A stretch of 64,000 bases of DNA from NCBI GenBank assembly GCA_024449915.1, contig JAMZAV010000978.1:124001-188000 (forward strand). Direction: 5' to 3'. The number at the start of each line of letters is the position of its first letter. Positions within the stretch are counted from its first letter, which is position 1. Shown here one piece after another: positions 46,660-58,590 of this stretch. Under the pieces are notes generated by a model. The model was given only the letters and a program-made list of their open reading frames with translations. It was not told the origin of the DNA and searched no databases. The DNA is from Sweltsa coloradensis (lineage: Eukaryota > Arthropoda > Insecta > Plecoptera > Chloroperlidae). A program made the translations under genes and the position numbers.

Positions 46660-47094
46660 AAGGAAACGCTAAAGTCGTTGTTAGATGAGTGAGTAAGCCA
46701 TGTGTTGAGTACCCGGTAACATTACTTTTTTTCCCCTACCTTCGGCCTCCCTAGCCTATCATAGGCTAGAGTGGCGCATTATGGCCTTATTACAGTTGAC
46801 GCGCTCTTACACCAACTAAACTTTAAAACCCTATTATTTATGCGAATATAATTATCAAACTTACCTAAATATGCAAATGTTGCCGGGTACTCAACACATG
46901 ACTCGCTCACTCGTCTAACAACGACTTTGGCGTTTCCCTAGTCTGGTTGGCCAAGGCGCCCTTATAGCCGAAATGTGGGAGACGTGGGTTCAATCCCCTG
47001 GTCGGGAAATATTTTGTAATTCCTGGATTGTAGTTTAAAAATTATTAAACATGTTTTCAAATACATATAACGCAGTGTAGTGTATCATCTGTGA
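46660..47094 (-). mobile_element. Helitron-like element, family A, 5' truncated, with tRNA-like head
   Basis: AGGAAACGCTAAAGTCG at 46,660 and GCGTTTCCCTAG at 46,931-46,942 bound a 283 bp hairpin-ended block. It is followed directly by a tRNA-like stretch (A box TGGCCAAGGCG at 46,948-46,958, B box GGTTCAATCCC at 46,987-46,997) and by GTGTAGTGTATCATCTGTGACAAT, which is the body shared with 60.47-60.51 and 62.10-62.13 kb. The element then stops and GC-rich DNA of the THAP region begins. Confidence 0.65.
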
Positions 47095-47235
47095 CAATTC
47101 GCGAAAAAAAGTCTATCGAAGCGCTGCGGCGGCGGCGCGTGTACTACGCATTGCGGTATTGGTTGTAATTGGCGGCGATCATCCCATAAGAAAACAAGGC
47201 TCGTTGACTTCGTTATTATGTCTCTATAGCAAATA
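47095..47235 (+). promoter_or_regulatory. GC-rich block upstream of the THAP exon
   Basis: GCGCTGCGGCGGCGGCGCGTG and neighbouring CpG-rich bases stand out from AT-rich surroundings and immediately precede the THAP exon, as a CpG promoter or 5' UTR might. No TATA box is obvious. The role is inferred from position. Confidence 0.35.
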
Positions 47236-47240
47236 CAAAT

Positions 47241-47390
47241 GTTTGTAATAGCTACTGCTCCGTTCCTAAATGCAACAGTAAGGGGAAAGTTGTGTGTTTC
47301 CATCTTTTTCCTAAAGACCTGACGCTTAGAAAGAGATGGGCACACGTATTGAAAATCGGGAAAACTACTAGGGCTAGCCTATGCATAGGG
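47241..47390 (+). CDS. THAP zinc-finger domain exon (partial)
   Basis: THAP domains are C2CH zinc modules that bind DNA in transcription factors and in P-element-type transposases. Translation from 47,241 gives VCNSYCSVPKC, then NSKGKVVCFHLFPKD, then LTLRKRWAHVLKIGK. It shows the two N-terminal zinc cysteines (C-x4-C), the FHLFP core, and the conserved tryptophan in KRW. The C-terminal cysteine-histidine half is not found directly downstream, so the exon probably ends near 47,360-47,395. No in-frame ATG lies between an upstream stop (about 47,205) and the first cysteine, so the exon is likely entered through a splice acceptor such as ...GTAATAG just before CTACTGC, or the start is lost. It could be a host gene or a piece of a P-type transposon; neither the rest of the gene nor terminal repeats were seen. 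Confidence 0.7.
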
Positions 47391-48114
47391 GGTAGGGCCT
47401 AGGCCTATTACAAAGTATGTAGGGCCTAGTGTGGGTCATACTTTACAAACAAGAAAATTTTTTAAAAATAATAGGTTAATGAAGAAATAAAATCCATTGC
47501 TTATGCCTAGGCCCTTGCAGAGATGCCTTTAGGGTAGCCTAGCCGCGACTGTCAAAAGGGCGTAGGGCTGGCCTAGGCTAGATATAGTCCCCCTAGGCCC
47601 TAGATATAAAAAAACAGCGTAAGCCTAGGCCCTAGGCCAAAAATTACATTAAAACTCTTTTCTTCAAGGAAGGCCGTTTTTTTAACGAGCTTTTTTCCTT
47701 CTTTGGTTTTGGAACATACAAATTTCCCTGCAGTCAGTTTAGTTGCCCGCCCTTTTTCTCAAGATCGGTGCAGCTGATTTTCAAGTGAGGTGATGAAAAC
47801 GTAATAAAGGTTCTTATGACCTGTAAAAATCATTAAATGTATTACTGAATGAATAGACAATAAATAGGTAAAGGAAGGGAACAAACCCTGTAAAATTTCT
47901 TGCTGTCCTATGCGTTAAAAAATAGGGTTTAGAACGAATAAGGTCGGGCTAGATTGGGATCAACAAGGATCGGGGATTTTTCTTGCATTCCTTCCCTTAT
48001 TTTTAAGCTTTTATGGGAATGGGTTTTGGGAGTAACAAGGATTGGTTTGGTTGGGTTTTCAGCGGGGGTTGACCTACCGGCCAGAGTTTGAAACATTTTA
48101 CCCCCCCCCCCCCC
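47391..48114. other. Spacer rich in TAGGCCTA-type motifs
   Basis: Many overlapping CCTAGGCC / TAGGGCCTA motifs at 47,370-47,640, then mixed DNA. On either strand I see no further THAP exon or other domain. Confidence 0.55.
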
Positions 48115-50060
48115 AGTTGGGTGGGGGTTTCTGTTGGATGAACTGGACTCCCCTGGCTAGACCCAACAACGTTGAAAAAGGGACCCACTTCCCATTTTCA
48201 GTAAGATTCCCTAGGAGACTAGGGCATTTTCCCATTTTGAAACACTACGATTCTTTTCCCCCAAGGTTCGTTAGGATGTGGGAGCCCCCCGGGCTAGACC
48301 CAACAACGTTTGAAAAGGACCACTCACCATGTTCAGAAATGTTTCCCTAACACATAGGGCATTTTCCCCAGTCTAAATACACTACGATTCATTACCCCAA
48401 AGGGTTCTTTTGGGTGAACTAGGAGCTCCATGGCTAGACCCAACAATGTTGAAAAAAGGATCCACTCCACCGTTCAGTAATGTTACCTAGGGCAAAAGGG
48501 GCATGATCCAGTTAAAATACACTACGATTCACTACCCAAGGTTCTTTTGGGATGAACTAGGAGCCCCCATGGTGACCAAAACGTTGAAAAAGGGATCCAC
48601 TCCACCATGTTTCAGAATGTTTATAGGAGACATGGGGCATGTTCCGTCTGAATACACTAGATTCATTACACCAAGGGTTTGTTGGGATGAACTAGGACTC
48701 CAGGCTAGACCAAAAACGTTGAACAGGATCCACTCCACCATGTTTCAGTAAGTTTCCTAGGAGCCATGGGGCAGTTCTAGTCTGAATACCTACGTTTCAT
48801 CCCCCAAGGTTTTTTAGGATGAATGGAGCTCCCATGGCTAACCCAAAACTTTAAAAAGGGACCACCCCACCATGTTTATGTAATGTTTACCTAGGAGCAC
48901 ATAGGGCATTTTTCCATCTGAAACCTACGATTCACTACCCAAGGTTCTTTTGGATGAATAGGAGCCCCCGGGCTAGACCCAACAATTTTGAAAAAGGGAA
49001 TCCACCCCACCATTTTCAGTAATGATTCCCTAGGAGCACTAGGGCTGACCAGTCTGAATCATACGACACTACCCCAAGGGTTTCTGTTAGGATAACTAGG
49101 AGCCCCCCATGGCTAGACCAACAACGTTGACAAGGATCCACTCCACCATGTTTCAGAAATGATTACCTAGGAGCACATGGGGCATTTCTAGCTGAATACC
49201 TACGATTCATCCCCCCAAAGGTTCTGTTAGGATGAAACTAGGAGTCCCATGGCTAGCCCCAACACGTTGAAAAAGGATCCACTCCCCCATTTTTCAGTAA
49301 TGATCCCTAGGAGCACTAGGGCATGTTCTAGTCGAATACATACGTTCACTACCCCAAGGTTCGTTGGGTGAATAGGAGCTCCCGGTAGCCCCAACAATTT
49401 GAACAAGGTCCACCCCACCATGTTTCAGTAATGGGATTACCTAGACACATAGGGCATGTTTGTCTAAATCACTACATTCACTCCCCCCAAGGGTTTGTTG
49501 GGATGAACTAGGAGCTCCCATGGCTGACCCAAACGTTGAACAAGGACCTTTCCCACCATGTTTCAGTAATGATTCCCTTTGGGGCACATAGGGCATTTTT
49601 CTAGCTGAATACATACTTTCCCCCCCCCGGGGGTTCTGTTAGGTAATGGGACCCCCATGGCAGCCCCCAAAAACGTTGAACAAGGACCCATCCACCATTT
49701 TTTTCAGTAATGTTTTACCTAGGAAAATAGGGAATGTTCTATTTGAAACACTACGTTCATTCCCCAAGGTTCTGTTGGGAGACTAGGAGCCCCCCGGGCA
49801 GACCCAAAAAACTTTTAAACAAGGATCCATCCCCCATTTTTCAGTAAGTTTACCTAGGAGCACATGGGGCATGATCATCTAAATACACTACGATTCACTA
49901 CCCCCAAGGGTTCTGTTAGGATGAACTAGGGTAAATGGTAGAACCCCAACAATGTTGAAAAAGGGATCCATTCCACCATGTTCGTAATGATTAACTAGGA
50001 GCACACAGGGATGATTCAGTCTGAATACACTACGATTCACTACCCCAGGTTCTGTGGGGA
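48115..50060. repeat. Tandem array, unit about 137-145 bp, 14 copies
   Basis: The landmark ACGTTGAA(A/C)AAGG recurs at about 48,170, 48,308, 48,447, 48,585, 48,718, 48,847, 48,987, 49,126, 49,266, 49,400, 49,535, 49,672, 49,812 and 49,954. Each unit also holds GGATCCACTCCACCATG, CCTAGGAGCACATAGGGC, TACACTACGATTCACTACCCC and GGTTCTGTTAGGATGAACTAG. Many indels look like consensus errors, and the true unit is probably near 145 bp. Confidence 0.92.
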
Positions 50061-50494
50061 AAAACTTGAAATAAATGATGGTTTCACTTGGATAAACTTG
50101 ACCCGCCGGGGGGACCTTTTTTCAAATTGGGGCGAGCGAGAATCAAATAGGACAGTTATTACTTAAGAACTAGGACTCTCTATGCCAATTTGGGTTTTGT
50201 CAAAACTGGGAACAATGGGTACGGGTACTGTGTGCAGTAAGGCCAGCTAGGCATCGGTTTAGTATGTAGTAAATGTTAATTCGTTTTTTTGACTTTAATG
50301 TCAAAAACTCTAATTACATTAATCCAGCTCATAGGACCTGCCACTCGATTTCATTCCAGTTGTAGCCGAGAATACGGGAACCCAAATGGGTAGTATCGTG
50401 CCAACTGAAATTTAAAAAAAAAAACATCTAAAAGAAAAACAAAAAACCTTTTGATGAGGGTGAAAATAATAACAGGGATTCACTGGAACAAATG
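50061..50494. other. Unique spacer between two tandem arrays
   Basis: No repeat unit, domain or long frame recognised. Confidence 0.55.
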
Positions 50495-52935
50495 CTACAA
50501 AAACAATCAATTGATTATTATTTGGGGTTGAGGCGTCGGAACTAAGACAGTAAAACCAAAAAGTCCCGGTACCTAGTTTAAATTCTGAGCTTTGGTATCT
50601 AGACTGACATCTAAAAAACAAAAACTTTGATTATTCTGTAAACTTCGGGGCGTCGGCAACTGACTGCGTCTGAATACAAATTCAAAAATTCAAAAAAAAC
50701 GTTATAATTTTTGAGATTGCGGCTTGGGCATCTAAACGGACATCTGAAACAAACCCCTGATTTGACGAGTATGTGATGAATTTTGGGCGTGGCACCGCTG
50801 ACATTGAAAGGGAAACAAATGTAATAAAAGGCTTATTCGGTTGAGATTGAGGCTGGGCACTCACTGACATCTGAAAGGGAAACAAATGTAATAAAACGAT
50901 TATTGGTTGGGGAAGGCGTGGGCACCGCTACATTAAAAGGGGAAAAAAAAGGAAAAAATTTTATTGGGTTGAGATTGAGGCGCGGCATAGCTGAATTAAA
51001 AAGGGAAACAAATGTAAAAAACGATTATTCTTTTGGATTGAGGCGTGGGCACTCGCTGACACTGAAAGGGAAAAAAAAGTAATAAAAGTTTTTTTGGGTT
51101 TGAGATTGGGCGTGTCTCTCGTGACATTAAAAGGAAAAAAATTAATAAAACGATTTTTCGGTTGAGATTGAGGCGTCGGCACACACATCTAAAAGGGGAA
51201 ACAAAGTAAAAAAACGATTATTCTGTTGAGATTGGGGGATCAGCACTCGTGACATCAAAAAGGGGGAAACAAATTAAAAAAAAAATTTATTCGGTGGATT
51301 GAGGCGTCGTCCTCCTGACATCTAAAAGGGGAAACAAATTAAATAAAACGATTATTGGGTTGAGATAGAAGCGTCGGCACTAGTGCACTGAAAAGGAAAA
51401 ACAAATGTAATAAAACATTATTCGGTTGAGATTGGGGCGTCGCTCTCGTGAATAAAAGAGGAAACAAATGTAAAAAAACGATTTTTGGGTTTGGTTTGAG
51501 GCGTCTCTCGCTGACTTTGAAAGGGAAACAAAGTAAAAAAACGATTATTGGGTTGAGTTTGGGCGTGGCTCTCGTGACATCAAAAAGGAAAAAGTAATAA
51601 AACGATTATTCGGTTGAGTTTTGAGGCGCGGCTCTCGCTGACATCTAAGGGAAACAAATGTAAAAAACAATTATTCTTTTGAGATGAGGCTTTTGTCTCC
51701 GACATCAAAAGGGAAAAAAAGTGTAATAAAACGAGTATTTGGTTAAAGATTGAAGCGATCGGCCCCGGACATCTAAAAGGGAAACAAATGTAAAAAACGA
51801 TTATTGGGTTTTGAGATTGAGGCGTGGGCTCTCCTGACATTGAAGGGAAAAAAAATGAATAAAAACGATTATTTTTTTAATTGAGGCGGGCACTACTGAC
51901 TCTGAAGGGAAACAAATGTAATAAAACGATATCGGTTAAGATTGAAGCGACGGTTTTGCTGACATTTTAAAGGGGAAACAAATGTAATAAAAACGATTTT
52001 TGGGTTTGAGATTGAGGCGTCGGCTCTCGCTGCATCAGAAAGGAAAAAAATGTAATAAAACGATTATTCGTTGAGTTTGAGGCGTCGGCTCTCGGTGACA
52101 TCTAAAGGGGGAAACAAATGTAAAAAAACGATTATCTTTTGAGTTTGAGGCGTCGTCTCGCGACATCGAAAGGGAAACAAGTAAAATAAAACAAAAGTAT
52201 TTGGTTAAGATTAAAGCGATCGGCACCGCGCATTAAAAAGGGAACAATGAAAAAAAAACGATTATTTTTTGAGATTAGGCGTCGGCTCTCGGACATCTGA
52301 AGGGAAACAAATTTTAAATTTAAAAGATTATTGGGGTTGAGATTGAGGCGTCGGCTTTCGTGACATTGAAGGAAAAAAATGTAATAAAACGATTATTCTT
52401 TTGGATTGAGGGGGGTGGCTCTCGCTGATTTCTAAAAAGGAAAAAAATGTTAAAAAACGAGATTTGATTAAAGATTGGGGCGTGGCTTCGTGAATCGAAA
52501 GAGAAACAAATGAAATTAAAAGTTTTTTGGGTTTGAGATGGGGCGCGGCTCTCGTGACATCTAAAAGGGAAACAAATCAAGTAAAACGATTATTCGGTTG
52601 AGATTGGGGCGTGGGCTTTCGCTGACATCTGAAGGGGAAAAACAATGTAATAAAACGATTACTTTTTTTAGATTGAGGGCGTCGGCTCTTGTGAATCTGA
52701 AAGTGAACAAATGTAAAAAAGAGTTTTTGGGTTTAGATTGGGGCGTCGGCACTTGCTGAACGATTTTTCTTTTGAGATTGAGGCGGGGTTTTCTCGCTGA
52801 ACTGAAAGGGAAACAAAGTAAAAATCCATTATTCGGCGAGATTGAGGCGCCGGCATGTTGACTCTGAAAAGGAAACAAATGTAATAAAAACGATTATTCG
52901 GTTGATGATTGAGGCGTGGCAAAGACTAAATCAAA
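50495..52935. repeat. Tandem array, unit about 66-68 bp, about 34 copies
   Basis: Landmarks per unit are ACGATTATTCGGTTGAGATTG, AGGCGTCGGC(A/T)CTCGCTGACA and CTGAAAGGGAAACAAATGTA. The first few units (50,495-50,830) are more diverged and the rest are regular apart from indels. Phenylalanine- and serine-rich open frames on the minus strand are shadows of the repeat. Confidence 0.92.
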
Positions 52936-53341
52936 AAGAAAAGCAACAATAATTTACTTTTTAATTTTGTTGGCGTCATTAAATACATTCTTGTAAAAGA
53001 AAAAACGATAGATTGTTGTAGGGCTATGGTTCGGTTGCCTGCTTGACAAGTTTAAGATACTGATGCTGAAAAACCCAAACCCCACTGTTTGGTTGGGAAC
53101 TTTGTTTTCCCTGCAAACGGCATTCACACGAGGGGTTTATGAGGGGGGGTTTTTTTGACCGGCTGGTGGTCTGGTGAGGGGTGAGTCCGTGTGTGCCAGA
53201 ATGTGTACCCATGCTGAAGCCCCGATAAGTCATTGCAGCGCGCATTCCACTTTAGTTTTCTAATACTATCAATTTTTAAGGAGAATACCATTTTCCACCC
53301 AATTCGTTCACCTGTATTATTAAAAAAATTGTTCTGATTAA
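52936..53341. other. Unique spacer
   Basis: It includes a 73-codon minus-strand frame (53,024-53,245) of ordinary composition with no recognised domain. I do not call a gene. Confidence 0.5.
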
Positions 53342-53914
53342 TAGGAAAACGTTAAGTCTCGTCCCGTTGATGGATGAGCTTTTTTAATTTTTTTGTTTGC
53401 GTGGGATTCTTTTCTTATCAAGTGCTTTTTGAAGCATTTTGGGGATTTTTGTCAAGTTTCTATTGTTTCTTGTTAAATTTTATTTTAAAACCTCAAAAAA
53501 TTTTAAATTTTTAAACCTTTTTTTTTAGGTTTTTGGATAATTTTTTTTCTTTTTTTTTTGAAAAAGCAATAATCACCCTTACCTTTAAAGTCCTGTGAAA
53601 ATAACGTTCTAGCCCCACCGTTTTGGGGCAGATCGGCAAAAAGTCACAAAAATATCGCATTTTTAAAAACGTAAAAAAATAAAAATAAAAATTTATAAAA
53701 AAATTTTTTTTCGATTGTACCCAAAAACGTGGAAAGTCTTAAGTTAGAGATTTTTGAAGGTCCCCTCAAATTTTCATCTCGATTTCTATTATCCGTTTTC
53801 CAGTGTGGCGAACAAACAGACGAAAAACAAAACAAAAAAAACAAAAATTGGGGTTATATTTTTTAGGGAGGGAAGTGAAATTTAAATCTTCGCTTTGCTC
53901 GCTACGCTCTCCAA
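53342..53914 (-). mobile_element. Helitron-like element, family C, degraded
   Basis: TAGGAAAACGTTAAGTCTCG and GTTGATGGATGAGC at the left end and CTTCGCTTTGCTCGCTACGCTC with CCAA at the right end identify a whole but diverged C copy in noisy sequence. The tail also keeps CCAAAAACGTGGAAAGTC and the CAGTGTGGCGAACAAACAGACG block. Confidence 0.65.
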
Positions 53915-56900
53915 TTTAAGTTCTGATTTAAAATGATGTGGTATGTTGCAACTGTTTAATTTCCATACTTTAATTTTCCCAAAATTATAAGAAATTCTTT
54001 AATTTTTGGATTTTCGAGCGCTTTATTATGGGAAAACGAAAAGAAGGGGCCATGTTGCTGAACATCTACAGATTTGGGTGCTTACTGAATGCCGAATTAA
54101 ATATTAAGGTCTAATTTTTTTTTAGTACTCCGCCTATTAGTTTTTCATTTCATTTAAATTAAAAAATTTAATTTTTTTTTCATTTTACAAAATTGTGTAA
54201 TTTTTTTTCTTTGGGAAAGTTTCTTATCCAATTGTACAATTTTGTGTTTAATAATGGATTTGAAAACATGATCCAATTAATTTTATACAATGTTTTCGTG
54301 TGATGCAATGGCCATACACAAATTTGTTTTACCCGAATGGGGATCGAACACAGAAACCCGAGAGCACGCCCCAAAAATATTGTTGTTGTTTTTTGTAAAA
54401 ACTAAAAAAATGCAAGCAGAAACATGCTTTCGGTGTTTTTTTTTAATTTTTGTTTTTGTTTTTGTTCGTTCTATTCTGTCAAAACGGTTCCGACTCGATT
54501 ACATTACAGAGAATGTTTTAAATTCTAAAGTGTTTTGAACCCTTACACTGTTTTGTGCGTCAAGGAATTTTTAAAAAAAACGAACTAAAAGAGTTCATAA
54601 AAACGTTCATTCAAAACATTTTTTAATACCCCAAACCAAAAATTTCAAGATTTGACTTGATCAAGGTTCTTTCAATTTTTTAACGATTTTTGAAATTTTT
54701 CTTTGAGTTTGATAAAATATACATTTCAGGAAACCCTCAAAATCTCTGCATTTAAGTCGATTATTTAAAACCCAAAAAAAAAACTCGTGATATACTAAAT
54801 TCATTTTAGGTTAACTTCTGAAATTTTTAAAATTGTAGGCTCATGATTCATGTAATATACATATTAAAATTCTTTTTAAGGGGAAAAAAAATTTTCTAAA
54901 ATCATGCTATTAACACAATTAAAATTTTTAAAAACAGTCGGTAATTTTCCCCCCAAAAAAGGGAATTATTTTATTTTGGTTGGTAATGAAAAGAGAGTAA
55001 TACCATCATTTGGTAAATATGTGCAGTGTACCGGGACTCCCACAGCGCTGTCTAAAAACGTGAAGGCAACCTCGGGAGGTCGCGGGTTTTTATCACGTCA
55101 CCGGCAATCCCGACTGAAGGTTTTTTCCGAGGTTTTCTTTAGTCGTTTATGCGAAGCGGAGATTGAATTTTAAACAGACCACGGGCATCCTTCACAACTG
55201 TCAAAATTTCCAAAAATAATCTAAATAAAAAAAAAAAAAAAAATGAATGAATGAATAAGGCATGCATTTCCCCCTTTCTGGTTTCCCCCCGGGAAAAAAT
55301 TTTACAGTGACTACTTTGGGAATTGTTTTTAAAAAATATATATTAAAGTAGACTGTAACATGGTTTAAAAAGGAACTAACAAAAACAAAATTCAAATTAA
55401 GGTTTAATGACAAAAAAAATCTCTCTCGGCTACTTGCGAATTCAAATATTGCAATAAATTTGGGAACCATGTCGGCCGTAGAATGTCCGTAGACCGGATC
55501 TGGACAGAACGTAGAAAAAAGACGAACTAAAGTGTTCATCGGCTGTACGCTCATCTCACATTTAAAAGGGAAAAATTGGGTAGAAGTTTACAAACTTGCA
55601 CCTTGGTTTTCATTTTGTATTGCGCCATTTTGAATGATCCCTAGAGAGTTTCCCTTTTTTATGCGGACCCCGTCCGAAACCTCCGGGTCTATACGTATAC
55701 CGACGTTCGCCATAATTTAACGGGGGGTCCGACGAAAATAATTTACCATCCCTTCTATTTTTATATCGCGACTATCTCCGGTTTAAAATTATATTCCCGG
55801 GGCAAATAACTAACGAACAACTCGAATGAATATATAAAAATTATAACTGATTTTTTCGGGTAAAAGATAATAGTTTTGTCGGGATGGGGATTTTAAAAAA
55901 ACAACCATACAAAGAAATTATTTATGGTTTTTTTCACAAAGGTCACGAGTAGATTAATTTTTTAAAATTTTTTTTTTATGATTTTTAAAACACCTTTGCT
56001 TCCACCTAAGATAATAAATTTATTTCCTGAAATAACGTTTTATATTTTTTTAACATTTACAAATAATTGTTTTTTTATAGCCGGGAAAAAGCTAAATTTT
56101 TATCTGATAAGGATATTTCTCAAAGGCCAATCGTTATTTCAGATAATTTTCCCATTTATGCAGAGAAAGGAAAACAAAAATGGTTGAAAATTTAAACAAT
56201 ACAAAAGGAGTTGCTTGAAATAAATTTTTCACTTGGCTCGTTGTGTACCTTTTGCCCCAAAATTATTGGGGAAAATAGTAGGGGGACGTGATAGGGTCGA
56301 AGCGTTATGAAATGAAAATTCGGTTCCCTGGTTTTTTTTGACAAAAATTTGATTTTTTCCCCCATGGTGTTTCTGATTTTTAAATTTGATTAAGGGTTGT
56401 TTTTTTATCATTTATTAATTTCAAATTTTTGATGTTAGGGGGCCAATCGGTCGGAAAAAATTGTCGGAGTCAACAAGGAAAAACAATCCAACCTCTGACT
56501 TTTATGACATTTTAATTTTGCGTCATGGGGAACAACTTAAAAAATTATTGACGAGTGAGTGAAGCAAATAAGGATAAAAACGCAACTCGATCGGGCCTTT
56601 GTTTTAATTTAAATTGGCTGTTCTTTGTTCGGTCCCAAGGGCCCAATGAAACAGATTGAGCGCAATTTAAACAGACATTCGTGACCAGTGTACTTAGAAC
56701 TATAAACAAAATGGAACATCTGTTGCGATTTAAAAACTACAGAAAAAAAAATTTAAAAATCCTTTAAATTGTAGGAATTTTAACAACAAAGGTTTTTTTT
56801 TTGAAAAGTCATTTTTTTCGAATCATTTTTGTCTGCTTTTGATTGTATGCAGTGACCAAGGGGTATGAATCTAGCCGCTCAAAGGGCCCTAAATTCCCCT

Positions 56901-57000
56901 AGGAGCTGAGTAAAATTTACTCTATTTGTATGGGTTGTTATCCATGTATGCATTTCAAAAAATGTTTTTTTAAATTTTTTAAAAAAAATCCCGAAATTTA
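53915..57000. other. AT-rich DNA, no gene recognised
   Basis: Long, noisy AT-rich stretch. The only structure I can name is a tRNA-like B box near 54.34 kb. Open frames of 60-117 codons are low-complexity and phenylalanine/lysine-rich. Confidence 0.5.
54300..54380 (-). repeat. tRNA-like fragment
   Basis: On the minus strand TGTTCGATCCCC (about 54,341-54,351) resembles a B box, preceded by GCGTGCTCTCGGG. A SINE head or decayed tRNA is likely. The A box is not clear. Confidence 0.4.
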
Positions 57001-57009
57001 AAAAAAATT

Positions 57010-57072
57010 TCCCGACCGGGGGTTTGAACCCAGGTCTTCCACATTTGGGTATAAGAGCGCCTAGCCAACGAC
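57010..57072 (-). repeat. tRNA-like sequence, Leu-type
   Basis: On the minus strand GTTGGCTAGGCGC (A box, about 57,058-57,070) and GGGTTCAAACCCC (B box, about 57,020-57,032) resemble the heads at 46.95 and 60.31 kb. As there, it directly abuts a family A end (AGGAAAACGCC at 57,073). Confidence 0.6.
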
Positions 57073-57540
57073 AGGAAAACGCCAAAAAAAGTTTTTACGA
57101 GTGAGTGAGCCCTTTTTTGAGTACCCGCCGGGGAAAAATTCCCTTTTTCCCCCTATAAACCCAAGGCCTCTCTTAGCCTATCAAGGCTAGAGTGGGGCAT
57201 TATGACCTTTCGTTTACGCGCCTATACCAACTAAACCAAAACCATTAAATTACCTATATCATTACTATAAAAAGCCAAAGTCGTTGCTAGACGAGTGAGC
57301 GAGTCACGTGCTGAGTACCCGGGAACATTTGCATTTAAGTTTGATATTTATATAGGTATAATTAATAGGGTTTTGAGTTTAGTTGGTATAAGGGCGCGTC
57401 AACTGTAAGGCCATAATGTGCCAATCTAGCTTATGATAGGCTAGAGAGGCCTTAGGTAGAAGGAAGAAAGGAAATGTTACGGGGTACTAAAACACATGGT
57501 TCACTCAGTCGTCTATCAACGGACTTTGGCGTTTTCCTAG
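57073..57540. mobile_element. Two adjacent family A end blocks
   Basis: A degraded left block (57,073-57,268: AAAACGCC, ACGAGTGAGTGAGCC, TTGAGTACCC) is followed by a complete hairpin-ended block (57,270-57,540: CCAAAGTCGTTGCTAGACGAG ... GACTTTGGCGTTTTCCTAG, then T). The interior shares TATGATAGGCTAGAG and GGTATAAGGGCGCG with the 46.7 and 60.1 kb copies, in inverted orientation. Confidence 0.65.
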
Positions 57541-57646
57541 TTAATGAAATGAGGGTAACGATTAAGTTCAGTAAATTTATAATATCTGTTTATGTGCTCG
57601 TCCCGTTTTTTATCAGGGGCTGAATCCTGGGGGAGTGAAACGACCG

Positions 57647-57665
57647 CCCCCCCCCCCCCCCCCCC
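57647..57665. repeat. Poly-C run of 19
   Basis: An uninterrupted run of 19 C bases; length uncertain in any long-read consensus. Confidence 0.9.
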
Positions 57666-57788
57666 ATGAGACTACGGTTTGCATGGCATATTATTCAATC
57701 ATCAATATTAAATTTTATGTAATTTTACATTCTTAAACGCGTGATAGGCATTTAAAATTTACAAATTCGTCGTTGGGTTCGTCGTGGG

Positions 57789-58590
57789 GTGGACCTTGGT
57801 ATAAGTCACCCTTGTTGGTCCTAGCTGCTCCATGTCATATTGACATCCCATGCTGACACTGGGTGGACCTTGGTATAAGTCACCCTTGTTGGTCCTAGCT
57901 GCTCCATGTCATATTGACCCCCCTGTTAATACTAGGTGGACCTTGGTATAAGTCACCCTTGTTGGTCCTAGCTGCTCCATGTCATATTGACCCCCCTGTT
58001 AATACTAGGTGGACCTTGGTATAAGTCACCCTTGTTGGTCCTACCTTTTCCTTATCATATTGACCTCCCATGCTTATACTAGGTGGACCTTGGTATAAGT
58101 CACTCTTGTTGGTCCTAGCTGCTCCATGTCATATTGACATCCCATGCTAATACTAGGTGGACCTTGGTATAAGTCACTCCTGTTGGTCCTAGCTGCTCCA
58201 TGTCATATTGACCTCCCTGTTAATACTGGTGGACCTTGGTATAAGTCACCCTTGTTGGTCCAAGCTGCTCCAAGTCATATTGACCCCCCTGTTAATACTG
58301 GGTGGACCTTGGTATAAGTCACCCTTGTTGGTCCTAGCTGCTCCATGTCATATTGACATCCCATGCTAATACTAGGTGGACCTTGGTATAAGTCACCCTT
58401 GTTGGTCCTAGCTGCTCCATGTCATATTGACATCCCATGCTAATACTGGGTGGACCTTGGTATAAGTCACCCTTGTTGGTCCTAGCTGCTCCATGTCATA
58501 TTGACCCCCCTGTTAATACTGGGTGGACCTTGGTATAAGTCACCCTGTGGTCCTAGCTGCTCCATGTCATATGGACCCCCCTGTTTCCCT
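57789..58590. repeat. Minisatellite, 73 bp unit, 11 copies
   Basis: GGTGGACCTTGGTATAAGTC starts at 57,789, 57,862, 57,935, 58,008, 58,082, 58,156, 58,228, 58,301, 58,375, 58,449 and 58,522. Units differ mainly in the last 20 bases, which alternate between ACATCCCATGCTAATACTA and ACCCCCCTGTTAATACT types. Sequence quality is good and the units are highly alike, so the array is young or actively homogenised. Confidence 0.97.

Noticed and set aside
48115..52935. Repeats with regular spacing as a CRISPR-like array
   Set aside because: The whole unit repeats with no unique spacers, and the genome is an animal's.
53024..53245. 73-codon minus-strand frame of ordinary composition
   Set aside because: No domain, no neighbouring exon and no repeat of it elsewhere in the window; too short to support alone.
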